Notes: generated from the sequence alone by a model not told the origin. Positions 11,430 through 24,459 are shown, counted from the stretch's first letter. The stretch: DNA of 64,000 nucleotides from Conchocele bisecta (GCA_029237695.1 CM055265.1:41471840-41535839); one strand, 5' to 3'. A program made the numbers and translations.

Positions 11430-11538
11430 GGGCCCAGTTGCTCAAAACCTCTGCTAGCTTAACAAACTGTTAAATCCTTAGCAATGCTAAGGATTTAACA
11501 GTCTGTTAAGCTAACAGAAGCTTTAAGCAACCAGGCCC
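11430..11538. mobile_element. Palindromic MITE, 109 bp
   Basis: The arms 'ggcccagttgctc...' and '...agcaaccaggccc' pair almost throughout, with the centre at 'ttagcaatgctaa'. Confidence 0.65.
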
Positions 11539-11748
11539 AGATTGATAAAAATCACCATTGTTATTCATGAATGGCAACAATGTTAGATAAGATTGACTGA
11601 ATTCAAACCAAAATGGGCCCTGACCAGACTGTTCAGATTGTCACGCTGATATTGGGCTATGCTTATCTCACAGTCATGTCATAAGGTACCTTTTCTCAGC
11701 CGGAGGTCCTCATATGTATGTCCACCCACACATCATTCTAGCCATCTG

Positions 11749-11990
11749 GGGCCCGTTTCACTAAACTTTGTAAGACTAAAATGTTCGTAAGTGCAAAGTT
11801 AGGATCGTCTGGAAATTTATATTTAAGGATTACATTTATTGAGCATAGGCTGCATATGCAGCCTATGCTCAATACATGTAAATCCAATAAATGTTTACAA
11901 GAAAACATTGTTAATGTGAAATTTACAGACTGTCATCATTTTGCACTTACGAACATTTTAGTCGTACAATGTTTAGTGAAACGCCCCCCG
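11749..11990. mobile_element. Palindromic MITE, family 6
   Basis: The ends 'cgtttcactaaactttgta' and 'tgtttagtgaaacg' are inverted, and the centre 'gcctatgc' palindrome folds. A second copy is at 55244-55449. No coding potential. Confidence 0.7.
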
Positions 11991-12049
11991 GTATTCCATA
12001 GTCACTGATATTTTGTTACTGCTACAAGTGAACATATTTATGCCCCAAC

Positions 12050-12310
12050 ATATTTGTCCCCCCCCCCCCCACCCCCCCCCAGCCCACAGCCCACACGTGC
12101 GTCTAATCCAAGCCCACCCCCTACCTCGCCCCACCACCACCATATCTGTCCACGCCTAACCTCCACCCATCCATCTATTCGATTAAACAGGAGTCCATCA
12201 TGGACATTTTTGTTACTGCTACAAGTTAACAGACAATGTATACCACTAACATATATGCCCATCCACCCCACATGTGTCTGTCCACCCACACATCCATCTA
12301 TTACATCCAT
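12050..12310. repeat. C-rich low-complexity region with imperfect direct repeats
   Basis: Two runs of C at 12058-12080 are followed by CCACCC-rich sequence. The phrase 'tttgttactgctacaagt' occurs near 12011 and 12209. Open frames here are compositional. Confidence 0.6.
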
Positions 12311-14003
12311 CAATACCCGAGTTGGTCATTTATATTTTGTTACAGATCTTTTTGTGCCGTATTTCACGAGTAAATGACGAAAATCAACAAAATATTCAGA
12401 GCACGTGCGAAATTCAATTCCCCTCATTAGCTCTGAAGTTTGTGTCGGCTTTTGACATGACTTATGAAAACATATGTAACATATCGGAGGTATTTGTCAT
12501 TGAGACGTGACCATCCACATTGACAATTGCCTCTACATTTAATCTCCGTACAACAGTCACCAGTTTTATGTTTCATGTGTCCTTGGAAAAGACATTTAGA
12601 TCCTATTCCTAGCTAGTCCTTGAGGATTCTGATGTATGGTTGTGACTCCATCTATCAGACTTAGCACTGTGCCTGTAAATGAATGAGAACATCTCCAGCA
12701 AGCATCCGTCCCATATATATATATCACTCTCTCGGAAAAAAACAAAATTGATAATTAAATTTGCTTTTTGCAGCTCAAATAAGTGAATTTTCAGTTAAAT
12801 TATGTGTAGTCCTGAGTATTTTAAAATAAGTGTTCATATTTTTGTACTTCCAATTTTGAAAATCAATTCATATTCAGCTAAAATAAATATGTAAAATACA
12901 TTAATGTACATGTACGTCTTACTGGAGCTCTGAAAATGCAAGGCTCTCAAATATTAGTTTAAACAATATTTATTTCATACAATACATGGTACATCAATTA
13001 CATCAATTAGCTTATAATTATGACTTATTTACATACAGGGCAAAGGCATGTGCGTAAACAAAATTACAAGTACATAACATACCTTGGATTAGTTATAATG
13101 TCCATTTTTTGTTTTAACAAAAGTATGCACATGTTGTAGGTATATGAAATATATATACATTGTAGTATTTGTTTTTTGTTGTTGTTTTTTTTGTGTGGAA
13201 ATTTTGTGATTGTGGTTGTGGATAAATGTCGAGTAACATCGCTAAATGTCATTTATATTGACCCCACGAGGACTTACATATATAGTACACATAAACATTA
13301 AATACATCTGTTCCCGTGAGGGTCAGTACCGTGAACTGCGATGAGCGGCGGCTCGCCAGCGTGAAATGTATTGTTTTGTTACGGTGCTCGTCTGTACGTA
13401 CATGTACACTCAAATATTGAATTGATGAGCCATTAAACACCATTCAATCGACCATCGCGAACATCCCTAGACTGATGTTCGGGTAATACATAATATACAA
13501 CATGTTGCTTTATTTTGTTATTGATTTTCTGGTTTTCATGTGCTTGAAAAATGTGACACATTATAGCATAGCATTGTCTAGCTGCACATTTTTCTGCTTT
13601 ATAGGCAACAGGTTGCACTATATCACTACACCACAGTCAACGGTAAACATTTGCGTAATAGCATGTACATTTTGCGCACTAAAATATAGAAAAAACCTGC
13701 AGGGCGTTGACGTTCATACTTTGCTATATTGTTATTGAGATACAATTCTACAATATGACACAAAAATATTACCATATAAAGTGTGTATTTATAATTAGCA
13801 AAATTCTTAGGTCACTTTCCATGAAGTAAACAAAGAACGCTTCAAATACAACTCCATCATAACGCTTATGTAATGCAGTGTAATGAAATGTAATTAGAGT
13901 TATGTACTCAGAACTAGGCCTTGTGAGTGTCCATCTGATCTACCATCTGATCAATCTGATCTACCTTAATGTATATCATAATATCTCCACAACCTAAGTG
14001 AGA
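12311..14003. other. AT-rich intergenic or intronic DNA
   Basis: No gene is supported. The part 12770-12920 ('cagctcaaataagtg', 'ctggagctctg') resembles the repeat at 54780-54932. The rest shows nothing I can name. Confidence 0.5.
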
Positions 14004-14007
14004 TTAA

Positions 14008-14326
14008 CCCTTGGACCGCACAGGTTGAAGTAATGGACCGAGGTCTCTAAATACATTAAATATGCCTAAAAGCATCAATAAATGAAATAAAGATTATTTT
14101 TTTTAACAATTGTCGTCTGCTGTTGCTTTTATATCTTGCCTTATTTCTCAATAAAAACATGGTTTGACAGCACTTCAGAATCATTTCCAATGGAAATGAT
14201 TCTGAAGTGCTGTCAAAGCATGTTGTAAATTATTCTAAAGTGCTGTCGAAGCATGTTTTTGATGATAAAAATGGAAAATAGAAAATAAACAGCTGACAAC
14301 AAAAAATTAAGATAGTGGTGTAAGGG
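14008..14326. mobile_element. TTAA-flanked hairpin MITE, family 2
   Basis: It is bounded by TTAA at 14004-14007 and 14327-14330, with the usual 'tttgacagcacttcag' hairpin. About 45 bp of flank ('aatatctccacaacc...gtgagattaa') occurs on both sides, so the neighbourhood is duplicated. Confidence 0.75.
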
Positions 14327-14451
14327 TTAATGTATACCATAATATCTCCACAACCCTAAGTGAGATTAACTTGAAACTTTCACTGCTTCTTTGTTTTCAT
14401 CACTATTTTCATTCTTTAGCCCGCTCATGTTGCTTCCATGCCTAAGGTTAA

Positions 14452-14685
14452 CCCTTTCAACCCTAAGTAACTGGAATGGATTTTGATATGTTAATTTTGC
14501 AATAAATCCAACCATCACAAAATGATTTTCAGAATTGTCCATTTATGAAAACTTAAAGGGTGTGTTTTTTGTTCTCAAAAATATGAAAATTACTTGCAAA
14601 AAGTGCAGATCCAGAAGAGACGGCTCGTGACGAGCCGTCTCATGTGGATCTACACTGTTTGCCAATATCTGTGGTGTTGAAAGGG
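14452..14685. mobile_element. TTAA-flanked MITE (piggyBac-like ends)
   Basis: It starts CCCTTTCAACCC after TTAA (14448-14451) and ends GTTGAAAGGG; the right duplicate has mutated to TTCA. It contains the 'gagacggctcgtgacgagcc' palindrome. Confidence 0.7.
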
Positions 14686-15604
14686 TTCAGGTCAAATGAC
14701 TGATGTTGGTGTTGATGTTTTCGTAAAAAAAATATCCACTCGGCTATTTATGTTCTGTATATTGTGATCGCTAGCACTCTTGTTATTTCTACCATCCTAC
14801 AAAAATTGGTATTAAACCTTTTAATTTGTAGTTACATGTAAATATTCTTCAGTTTCGTGAAATACAATATTTATTCTAATAAATGCCCCCATGGTATGCA
14901 ATTTGTGGGGATCAAAACATGGAAAATAGTAGCAAAATATGTTATTTTCACATTCAAAAGGCATTTAAAACAATGGCTGTTTAGGTGAAAATACCATATT
15001 TAGAATGTAAATATGGGAGGTCACAAGGGGGTGGGGGTGGGGCTACTATTAGAATAAATACAGTATGTAATATACATTAGCCTCCATTTTCACGTTTTCT
15101 ACATCAAATAGATTTAAATTGATTCTGGATGATGCCTTTATTTAAATTCTGCTCGACAGCTGAATGGCATTTTTGTTTACAATTCTCAAGTTTTCTTATA
15201 ATTTGAACATTTGTCACGTGCCAATGTGATCCAGTGAAGTTCCCACTCGCATGCACAACCGATTGCATTGGCATTAGTTTGATCAGAATTGCGTCATTCA
15301 GATGAGGATCTCAACCCTATATTAGATTGCTTAAATGGTGCTGGATGACTGAATGGCGTTACGATGTGTGCGACCAGCTTAACCCTGTTATCTGTATCCC
15401 TATAGCTGAGACCCCGGGGCCAGGCCATTATACAATATGGTAACAATAACAGCCCATTATGTTCTCGCGTTTTGCGAATAAAACAGGAATAAAAGGATAA
15501 TCCAGGTAAAATTATGTATATTGACATGTTTATTATTGGTCTGTGCAAGTTTTTGTCGCGCCTGCTTTAGCAGAAGTCCTTCTTTTTCCGTCGTCGTCCA
15601 AAAT

Positions 15605-16010
15605 GTCAAAAGGTTTGTACAAGCGTCGTCATCATGGTATAACTTTAAGATTACTTGACGGATTGCTTCAATATTTGGACACTTGATACATGTGAGCATT
15701 TGGAACACACTCATGCCGCCATTATCATGACCTTCACATTTTTATGGAAACACTTTATTTTGCGTCAAAAAGTTTGTACAAGCTTCTTCATCATGATATA
15801 ACTTGAATATTACTTAACAATGTTTGCGGAAACACTTTTTTGCATCAAAAAGTTTGGACAAGTTTCTTCATCATCGTATAACATTAATATTACTTGATGG
15901 ATTGCTTCAATATTTGGGCACTTGATACATGTAAGCATTTGGAATGCACTCATGCCGTCATTAGCATGATCTTGGCCTTTTTGACCTTCACATGATTGTG
16001 GAAACACTTG
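15605..16010. repeat. Tandem repeat, about 2.5 units of ~165-240 bp
   Basis: 'aaaaagtttgtacaag' followed by 'cttgatacatgt.agcattt' recurs at about 15605, 15768 (shortened) and 15846. Related text appears at 36115-36380. Confidence 0.6.
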
Positions 16011-16078
16011 GCCATTTATTTTTATGTCTGACCTTGACCTTTTTCGTGTTTTAAGCATGCACTTCTCTGACGGTTTTT

Positions 16079-16669
16079 ATACGAACATATTATGTTTTAC
16101 CACTGGGCGGGCGGGCAGGCGGCTGACAGAAAAAGTGCATAGTTCGTGTACACAACTCCTCCGAAACCGTTCAGTCGATCGATCTGAAATATATACACAC
16201 GTCTTCTACACATATTGAAGATGTGCACCTTGGTGTTTTTATGCCGAAAAAATATTTTTTAACAAAAATATCACCTTTTTAACTTAGCCATTTTTTCTAC
16301 ATTTTTCTATACAATTCTATATACGGTACATGTTTGTGTACACAACTCCTTCGAAACCGTTCAGTCGATCGTTCTGAAACTATGCACACGTCTTCTACAC
16401 ATATTGAAGATGTGCACCTTGGTGTTTTTATGCCGAAAAAATATTTTTTAACAAAAATATCACCTTTTTAACTTAGCCATTTTTTCTACATTATTGTATC
16501 CAATTCCCTATCATTTCTACTTTACACTACTTTTCTATCTCTGCCTAAATTAGTATACATGTTTAGCACAACGAGATGAAGAAATAATGCTATAGACTTT
16601 CAAATTCTCATTTCTTCGCTGTCTGGCCCATATTCGACGGGCGTATTTTGTGACTTGCGGCACTCTTGT
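16079..16669 (+). mobile_element. Tandem-repeat-core element, family A, short copy
   Basis: It begins ATACGAACATATTATG after a T run, then a GGGCGGGC tract, then two ~190-bp tandem units ('cacaactcct.cgaaaccgtt'), and ends 'cgacgggcgtattttg...cactcttgt'. The ends match the larger element at 24414-29089. The layout (hairpin-like start, GC microsatellite, tandem core, CTCTTGTT end) recalls the tandem-core elements known in bivalves (pearl/CvA type). Confidence 0.6.
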
Positions 16670-16786
16670 GATGCTTACTTTAGCACATATGCCCATGGTC
16701 ATGTTACGGTCAAATGCCTCGGCAGGCGCGACACCACTTTCATAGCGGAATTCTTGTTTAACAGAACTGAGAAATAGAGAATAGTA

Positions 16787-16976
16787 GTGCTGTGAATGGG
16801 AAAAAATATCCGGCAAGGCTCAAGAATTTCTTTATTTCTCATCAGAAGTATATGTTGTGACCACTCATTTGAACCGTCTCGCCGTTTGGCAAGGCTCAGG
16901 AAACGGGATGGGCGAGGCTATGCCGAGCACATCCCGTTTCCGTGCCGCGCCAGATATTTTTTCCCATTCACGGCAC
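16787..16976. mobile_element. Palindromic MITE with 25-bp inverted ends
   Basis: 'gtgctgtgaatgggaaaaaa' at the left and its complement ending 'attcacggcac' at the right. A piece of MITE family 5 is embedded near 16830-16885. Confidence 0.55.
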
Positions 16977-17680
16977 TAACGTACTATTCTATTTATCCCG
17001 TCAACACCTACAAATGGCTGTTCAATGCAAAAATTGTATTGACTGGATATCAAAAATGTTTCACGGCACCGTGTTTCACGGCACATATACGCACTGTGTT
17101 GACGGGATAAGTATTAAACTGCAGCTCATCACTAAATGCCAGGGCAGAAATGCTGTTATTGTGACCATATTTTATAATGGCAGGGTCTCAGCTATAAGGA
17201 TACAGATACTATAAAAGATAGATGAAATAGTAAAAGTTATCCGTATAGCACAAATAGGCATATGCATAAATAGGCGAGGGCAATTCATCACAAATTTTGA
17301 ATGGGGGTGGACAATATTTGGGAATTAGTGGATGGTGGGTGGAATTCTGTGACACCGCCGTTACGAGTCAGTCACTACAGAAGCACCAGTATTGCTATAT
17401 CAAATTATTGACAGCATAGTTCCTGATCCGACTCCGAGGATATACAGGTTAATTTGGGTCGGAGCTGGTCACAAATGTGGTAATGTATCTTTATCTGCCT
17501 GTGATATGTACGTCAACAGGGGTTTGTCTATTGAGCGGTCCAAGATTAACACTGATGAATCACGTTCAATATTGATGGTAAATCTTCTCTTGGCGGAATT
17601 ACGGTTGATTTGTTTAGCATCGCTATTTGCGATTCACTTGACGCTCTATTGGTTTTACATACCAGCTTACGTGCTTACAT

Positions 17681-17757
17681 GCACTGTTATATTGTGTTAT
17701 ATTGTGTTATATTGTGTTATATTGTGTTATTGTGTATTGTGTTATATTGTGTTATAG
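17681..17757. repeat. Tandem (ATATTGTGTT)n minisatellite
   Basis: The 10-bp unit is repeated about seven times with one short unit. Confidence 0.8.
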
Positions 17758-17786
17758 ATTTTGCATAACACTGTCAACTAATTTTT

Positions 17787-18090
17787 GTCTCACCCACAAT
17801 AATGGAAAGGGAGACATAGCTGTCACAATTCTGGCTTCGGTGTCATATGTGTCGGTGTCGTCAACAATTTAGGAGTTTTGACGTAGCCAAATTACCCATA
17901 TCTCTTGATCTGTTAATACTGTCATTACCAATCTTCACCAATAGCTTCCTTCCTCACTTTGATGGCTATCCACCCAGTGTCATTTGTGTGACATTGACGT
18001 TGGTGACCGTGGCCTTCGAATCAATAATTTTGACTTTCTCTTATTGTGACCTTGACCTTGGTGACCATGACCTTCGTGGGTGAGAAACTC
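17787..18090 (+). mobile_element. Tandem-core-type element with no array, GTCTCACCCAC family
   Basis: It opens with a hairpin 'gtctcacccac...gggagacat' after a T run, passes through 'gtgaccttgaccttggtg' text, and closes 'cttcgtgggtgagaaactc'. The design is like the other elements of this kind in the window, but the core is single copy. Confidence 0.5.
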
Positions 18091-18226
18091 CACGGCGATC
18101 GCCTTGTCATGAAAGAAGAAATTCTGTTCTGCTGATTTTTCACAAATGGAAAAGGGGCTGTAATTTGTTACACATGCAGACTACTAATTCACTAATTTAA
18201 CCCCCAGTACAGGTGAAATATATGGT

Positions 18227-18305
18227 TTCGACCCTGTTAACTTGACCTAAAATGACTTGAGCTGTTGACAGGCCGTTAAACACCAATAAATAAATTAAAT
18301 AAATC
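18227..18305 (+). repeat. Retroposon 3' tail fragment
   Basis: 'gacttgagctgttgacagg' then 'ccgttaaacaccaataaat' and A/T-rich end, as in the family tail at 37300-37345. Confidence 0.55.
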
Positions 18306-18572
18306 ACTAACTTGGAAGACAGTCCATTTATTTCTTACACTTTTCTGATTGTCGGACAGGCAAAACGTGTAGATCCTGATGAGCTGGCTCGTGACGAGCC
18401 GTCTCATCAGGATATGCACTTTTTGCAAGTAATTTTCATAGTTTAGATAACAAAAACACCCCCTTTTTATACCCCCCGCAACGAGTTGCGGGGGGGTATA
18501 CTGGAGTCAGGTTGTCCATGCGTCCGTGCGTCCGTGCGTCCGTCCGTGTGTCCGTGCGTCCGTGCGTCCGTA

Positions 18573-20020
18573 AACTTAACATCAGAGAAATATTGTTATA
18601 ACTTCTATTTCCTTCATCTAAAATGCTTGATATTTCACACATGCATTCCTGTAAGGCTCTACTACCATGCTGTGCCAAATCCATGACCGTCCAACCCCCG
18701 CAGATCCCAAGGTCAAATACTTAGTCTGTAAACTTAACATCAGAGAAATATTGTTATAACTTCTATTTCCTTCATCTAAAATGCTTAATATTTCACACAT
18801 GCATTCCTGTAAGGCTCTACTACCATGCTGTGCCAAATCCACGACCGTCCAACCCCCGCTGATCCCATGGTCAAGGTCAAATACTTAGTCTCTTTACAAA
18901 ACTTAACATCAGAGAAATATTGTTATAACTTCTATTTCCATCATCTAAAATGCTTAATATTTCACACATGCATTCCTGTAAGGCTCTACTACCATGCTGT
19001 GCCAAATCCACGACCGTCCAACCCCCGCTGATCCCATGGTCAAGGTCAAATACTTAGTCTCTTTACAAAACTTAACATCAGAGAAATATTGTTATAACTT
19101 CTATTTCCTTCATCTAAAATGCTTAATATTTCACACGTGCATTCCTGTAAGGCTCTACTACCATGCTGTGCCAAATCCACGACCATCCAACCCCCGCTGA
19201 TCCCAAGGTCAAGATCAAATACTTAGTCTCTTTACAAAACTTAACATCAGAGAAATATTGTTCTAACTTCTATTTCCTTCATCTAAAATGCTTAATATTT
19301 CACACATGCATTCCTGTAAGGCTCTACTACCATGCTGTGCCAAATCCACGACCGTCCAACCCCCACTGATCCCAATGTCAAGGTCAAATACTTAATCTCT
19401 TTACAAAACTTAACATCAGAGAAATATTGTTATAACTTCTATTTCCTTCATCTAAAATGCTTAATATTTCGCACATGCATTCCTGTAAGGCTCTACTACC
19501 ATGCTGTGCCAAATCCACGACCGTCCAACCCCCGCTGATCCCAAGGTCAAGGTCAAATACTTAGTCTCTTTACAAAACTTAACAACAGAGAAATATTGTT
19601 CTAACTTCTATTTCCTTCATCTAAAATGCTTAATATTTCACACATGCATTCCTGTAAGGCTCTACTACCATGCTGTGCCAAATCCACGACCGTCCAACCC
19701 CGCTGATCCCAATGTCAAGGTCAAATACTTAGTCTCTTTACAAAACTTAACATCAGAGAAATAATTTATAACTTCAATTTCCTTCATTGAAAATTCTTAT
19801 TATTTCACTTGTGCATTCCTCTAGGGTTGAACTATCATGCTGTGACAAATCTACAACTTTCCAACCCCCGCTGATCCCAAGGTCAAGGTCACATACTTAG
19901 TCTCTTTACAAAACTTAACATCAGAGAAATACGTTATAACTTCTATTTCTTTCATTGAAAATTCTTAATATTTCATATGCTGTAACAAATCCCCGCTGAT
20001 CTCGAGGTCAACGTCACATA
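18573..20020 (+). repeat. Satellite-like array, 169-bp unit, about 8 copies
   Basis: The phrase 'catgctgtgccaaatccac' recurs exactly every 169 bp (18825, 18994, 19163, 19332, 19501 and so on). The first inter-unit spacing is shorter and the last two units are diverged. Because 169 is not a multiple of 3, the small frames in each unit are not a repeated protein. Confidence 0.9.
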
Positions 20021-20024
20021 CTTA

Positions 20025-20518
<494 letters not shown>

Positions 20519-20888
20519 TAGTCTCTTTACAAAAATTAACATCAGAGAAATCGGTTATAACTTCTATTTTCTTGCTCGGATCTGCTTCACATTTCACACA
20601 CTCATTGCTCCAATGGACCTCTACCACCCTGTGACAAATTCACGTTCATGCCGCTCCCGCTAATCCCAGAGTCAAGGTCACAAGCCCACACACTTGGAAA
20701 TTTTTACATATTTTAGGGGTACCTGGGCCCACGCGGGGGGTATTCCGTAAGCCTCGCTTACTGACCAATCTAGTCATAAATGGACTAGTCTGAAAATTAT
20801 TTTGTGACAATTAGATTTGGTTGCAAAATTAACAGTAGAAAATCCATTGCAGTTTATTAGGGGTGAAAGGGTTAATGTAAGTAAAGTA

Positions 20889-21048
20889 TCATCAGGATAT
20901 GCACGTTTTGCAAGTAATTTTCATATTTTAGATAACAAAAACACCCCCTTTTAATAAATGGACTAGTCTGAAAATCATTTTATGACAATTGGATTGGTTG
21001 CAAAATTAACAATAGAAAATCCATTGCAGCTACTTAGGGGTGAAAGGG
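20889..21048. mobile_element. TTAA-type MITE, 5'-truncated
   Basis: It matches the family at 650-869 from 'atcaggatatgc' to 'gtgaaaggg', followed by TTAA. The phrase 'ccccctttt-aataaatgg' is uninterrupted here and serves as the empty site for the element at 18472-20767. Confidence 0.65.
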
Positions 21049-21052
21049 TTAA

Positions 21053-21256
21053 CCCTTAGACCGCTACTCACAACAATTGTCGTCTGCTGTTGCTTTTATA
21101 TCTTGCCTTATTTCTCAATAAAACATGGTTTGACAGCACTTCTATGAAGTGCTGTCAAAGCATGTAAATTATTGTAAAGTGCTGTTAAAGCATGTTTTTG
21201 ATGATAAAAATGGAAAATAGAAAATAAACAAAAAAAATAAGATAGCGATCTAAGGG
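21053..21256. mobile_element. TTAA-flanked hairpin MITE, family 2
   Basis: It abuts the preceding MITE through the shared TTAA at 21049-21052 and ends at TTAA 21257-21260. The central hairpin is shortened compared with 3308-3549. Confidence 0.75.
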
Positions 21257-21448
21257 TTAATGTAAGTAAAATAAATTGCACTGCTTCATTAGCATAAAGC
21301 ATACTACTATGAAGAATACTACTATGAAGCATACTACTACTCGGTAACTTGGTATTAGCCTTCGACCTTCGGTCTCAGGCTGATACCAAGTTACCTCGGG
21401 CCGATACCTAGGCCGATATCAAACAAGCCACGTATTAACCTCTAAATA

Positions 21449-21624
21449 ATGTTACTGTGCCCTTACGGCAACTGTCGAAAAAGCTGGCCACACTTTTGGC
21501 TCTTACGACTGGACAACGGTGTCAAAACACTTCATTCACTGGAAGTGCATAACATTGTGATTACTGATAACTATGTAAAGTTAAGGGTTGGGAAATTGTT
21601 AAAACAGTCCACAGCAGACAGCAG
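21449..21624 (+). pseudogene. Tyrosine recombinase, upstream fragment
   Basis: The open segment reads ...LLKQS at its end, preceded by a beta-hairpin-like NIVITDNYVKLRVG stretch. In tyrosine recombinases such a hairpin with a lysine lies between the first arginine and the HxxR box. The reading frame then runs into a Ser-rich stretch and repeat DNA. The remainder of the catalytic domain resumes at 21842. Element type could be a DIRS-like or Crypton-like retro/DNA transposon; the sequence does not decide. Confidence 0.55.
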
Positions 21625-21633
21625 CAGCAGCAG

Positions 21634-21810
21634 CCAGACCGATTTTGACGAAACTTGGCGGAAATGATCGATAATCGATGCTCTTACAGATTTGTTAAAA
21701 TGATGACCTCGGGATGGCATACTCATGACATGCCATTAAACACTATTGAATAAATAAATAGACCTCAGTCAGTTTATGATTTGTGGCTGTGACTGGAGAA
21801 ATGAGACTTA
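21634..21810. repeat. Composite repeat shared with 132-230
   Basis: The order 'tttgacgaaacttggcgg', 'aataaataaatag', 'tgtggctgtgactggag' is the same as at 132-230, with about 85 extra bases in the middle that include a retroposon-type tail. It interrupts the recombinase sequence. Confidence 0.65.
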
Positions 21811-21886
21811 GCAGGATAACGTTCATTCAAATGATTAGAAGGTGTGCTCCACACCTTCTAATCATTTGAATGAACGTTATCCTGCT
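21811..21886. repeat. Perfect foldback of coding sequence
   Basis: 'gcaggataacgttcattcaa' at 21811 is the start of an inverted copy of the adjacent coding stretch ending at 21886. The arms are about 35 bp with almost no loop. Confidence 0.8.
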
Positions 21887-22255
21887 AATGCTTCATTGTG
21901 TCTGGTGGTGTGTATGAAACAATATTTGCAATCCACTGCCCAACTGAGGTCAGATGATGATACTAGATTGTTCATCACCACACAGAAACCATATTCTGAA
22001 GCTACTAAAAACGCTATTAGTAAGTGGATTCGTGAATCCCTTCATGATGCGGGTATTGATTTGTCAATATTTAAGCCGCATTCAACACGTGCTGCTTCTA
22101 CAAGTGCAGCAACTGGTAAAGTGCCTATTGACACTATTCTTCGTACGGCTGGTTGGAAATCTGACTCTGTGTTCAGAAGACATTACCGGTACCAGCGTCC
22201 AATTAACAACAACAGTTCCTTTAGCCATTGTGTGTTGTCACAAGTTGACAGCTGA
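21842..22255 (+). pseudogene. Tyrosine recombinase, C-terminal catalytic part
   Basis: The frame carries the HxxR box (PHSTRAASTSAA), then GWKSDSVFRRHY with the W in the place of the second histidine and a candidate catalytic tyrosine. This order (H-x-x-R, then H/W, then Y about 30 residues on) is the hallmark of phage-integrase-type recombinases. The N-terminal DNA-binding domain is missing and the fragment is separated from 21449-21624 by an insertion. The first residues come from the foldback and are unlikely to be original. Confidence 0.65.
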
Positions 22256-22280
22256 GGGAACAACCGACCCCGGTAAAGGC

Positions 22281-22431
22281 ACAGGTGACATTATCGGGAT
22301 AAGATTTTCATCAAGATCAGTTCAAAAAAAAATATTCCCATCCCATTTATCTTTATATAAAGATAAATGGGATGGGAATTTTTTATTTGAACTGATCTTG
22401 ATGGAAATCTTATCCCGATAATGTCACCTGT
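22281..22431. repeat. 151-bp near-perfect palindrome
   Basis: The arm 'acaggtgacattatcggga' and its complement at 22431 pair over about 70 bp with the centre at 'ctttatataaag'. It lies just 3' of the recombinase fragment. Confidence 0.85.
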
Positions 22432-22590
22432 GGGTAAAGGTAGTTGCATGTAATGTGTTGCTATATGTTGTTAGAACATTTAGTTCAGGGTGATGTCATA
22501 TAAATTCTTGCAGTTAAATGACTTACCCTAAAGAGCATATAGTGGTGTTCTGCGTGCGCCATGGACTCTAAAAGACTCCAATAATCCCGA

Positions 22591-22805
22591 CTGGCAGTTT
22601 AGGTGACAAAATTTAATATTAAATTGATTAAGATTTTGTCATCCTAAACTGCCAGGGATTATAGGCCCCCCCACCCACCCGGGTGAGATGATATCCATGT
22701 CGAACGTATAACACCACTGCTTTCAAGTCTGAAGCCGATCACGTCACATGTCACATTCCTCACTCCTATAATCTCTGGCAGTTAAGGATGACAAAATCTT
22801 AATCA
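22591..22805. repeat. Hairpin 'ctggcagtttaggtgacaa' and partial repeat
   Basis: An inverted repeat at 22591-22655 is followed by a third copy of one arm at 22768-22805. Confidence 0.6.
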
Positions 22806-23282
22806 AACTTCGACTTAGGTAAGTCTCGTTTCATATTCAATTATATATCCTTCATTTCAGAGGGGATTTCAGATTTTCTGTCGGATAGACTTCGGTGGCC
22901 TTTCCAGAACAAATATCGTTACTTTTAGCATCTTTCAGGATTTCCACTTAGGTTAAAAAAGGTTAAAATGATAATATTCATTGACTTAAGGCTCCCTGAT
23001 TCCGAATTGGCTGTTATATATCTCTTAATTAAGTTGATGGTGTCTCTATCAGTCTGTCTGCCAATTTTGTAAGTAGTCCTTACAAATCTGGGCCTCCAGG
23101 TGAGAAAAAAGACGTTACATCGTGTGCAAACAGCGTTGACGTCGACCCAGATCCGCAGAGTCTGATCTGGGACCATTTTGTTCACCAATCAGTTCAGTTG
23201 CTGAAGAATGCTTCCTGGTGTTCAGTGACCACAAAAGGAATACATACGGACGGACGTGTTCAGAATGATTGGAACATATTAT

Positions 23283-23474
23283 GTGTGACTGGTGAAATGG
23301 AACTTGTGGGTTTTGTGACCAGTGGATCTGCACTGTTGGCCATTCCATCAATGAAACACCTGTCTTGCTTCTAACAAGCAATGTAGATCATTATCAGGGT
23401 ACAGGAGTGTGTTGTATGATCAGGAGCTACACCGTTTACAAATCCCGTAAGCCCCATTTCTCCAGTCACAACCA
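23283..23474. mobile_element. MITE, family 1
   Basis: The ends 'gtgtgactggtgaaatgg' and 'ccatttctccagtcac' are inverted, with the same internal layout as 201-426. Confidence 0.65.
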
Positions 23475-24074
23475 CGTCACATGTTTGTTGCACATGTCTT
23501 TATATATAGGGTACCTTTTCTGATCAGGCGGGTCATATTCCATCATTAACCCTTTCGTACCAAAGCAGTAAGTAATTGGCAGTCCCTATAGACCCCTCGG
23601 ACTATTTCATTAATCAGACAAGGCATACATTCTGAAGCTGTCCCGGTATAGTGCCGGTGTAGTGTCAACCCGAAAGTCGGTGAGAATTGAAAGTCGGATT
23701 ATAAATCGCCCTACTTTCTAAGCCAATCACTGGCCAGTATCGTGCTCCACATATTTCACATATTGCAAGAGTTAACCCCAATAAGTGACATATTACCAGG
23801 TTTAATGTCTCGCTGTTCCACAGCAAATGGAAAATCAATAACCTGGCTAATTATAATTATGTCATATTTTTAAGGAACTAAATGCTGCGGTCGCTAACAT
23901 TCCCTCGCTTTTAATTCCCTAAATATACAATATGTGAACATTAATTTATACGGACAGGTCTCATGTTTTCCACCATGATAATTGAAAGCCAGTGAATAAA
24001 CAAACACTGGAACCCGGGTGGAAAATGTTGCAAATGTTAGTCATTTTGTCATGAAACCATGGTTTGACAAAAAC
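23475..24074. other. Unassigned 600 bp
   Basis: I see no ORF, repeat family or RNA signature that I can support here. Confidence 0.5.
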
Positions 24075-24288
24075 TGTAGCCGATTTCACCAACATTGCAT
24101 TCAAAGTATACTTTTCTAGCAAAGTATACTTTGAGGGAGTAATCATTTATTTTTCCTGAAATGCATTATTTCATATAGAACTAATGTCTGCATATATGTG
24201 ATGATTAAAAGTATGAAGAATTATTATACTCAATTTATTACATTATCACATGATAATGTAATAAATTCAGTATAATAAAATTAATGAC
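24075..24288. mobile_element. MITE family 4, right end missing
   Basis: It starts 'tgtagccgatttcaccaaca' and runs to the central 'cattatcacatgataatg' palindrome; the right arm is truncated. Confidence 0.65.
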
Positions 24289-24459
24289 TACATGTTCTTT
24301 CTTCGACCAATCCAATCATGTTCTCGAATAGATCCTCTGAATTGCGGCCCGTCTCCAAGATTAAAATTCACACAAGTCTTTGTCATATTTTACGTTTGAT
24401 TCGCTTTGTTTTTATACGCCCGTTTGAAAAAACGGGACGTATTATGTATTCATCTTGTA

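Noticed and set aside
18825..19764. Five near-identical 68-87 codon frames
   Set aside because: They are the 169-bp repeat; the unit is not a multiple of three and each frame ends at the unit border, so it is not a repeat protein.
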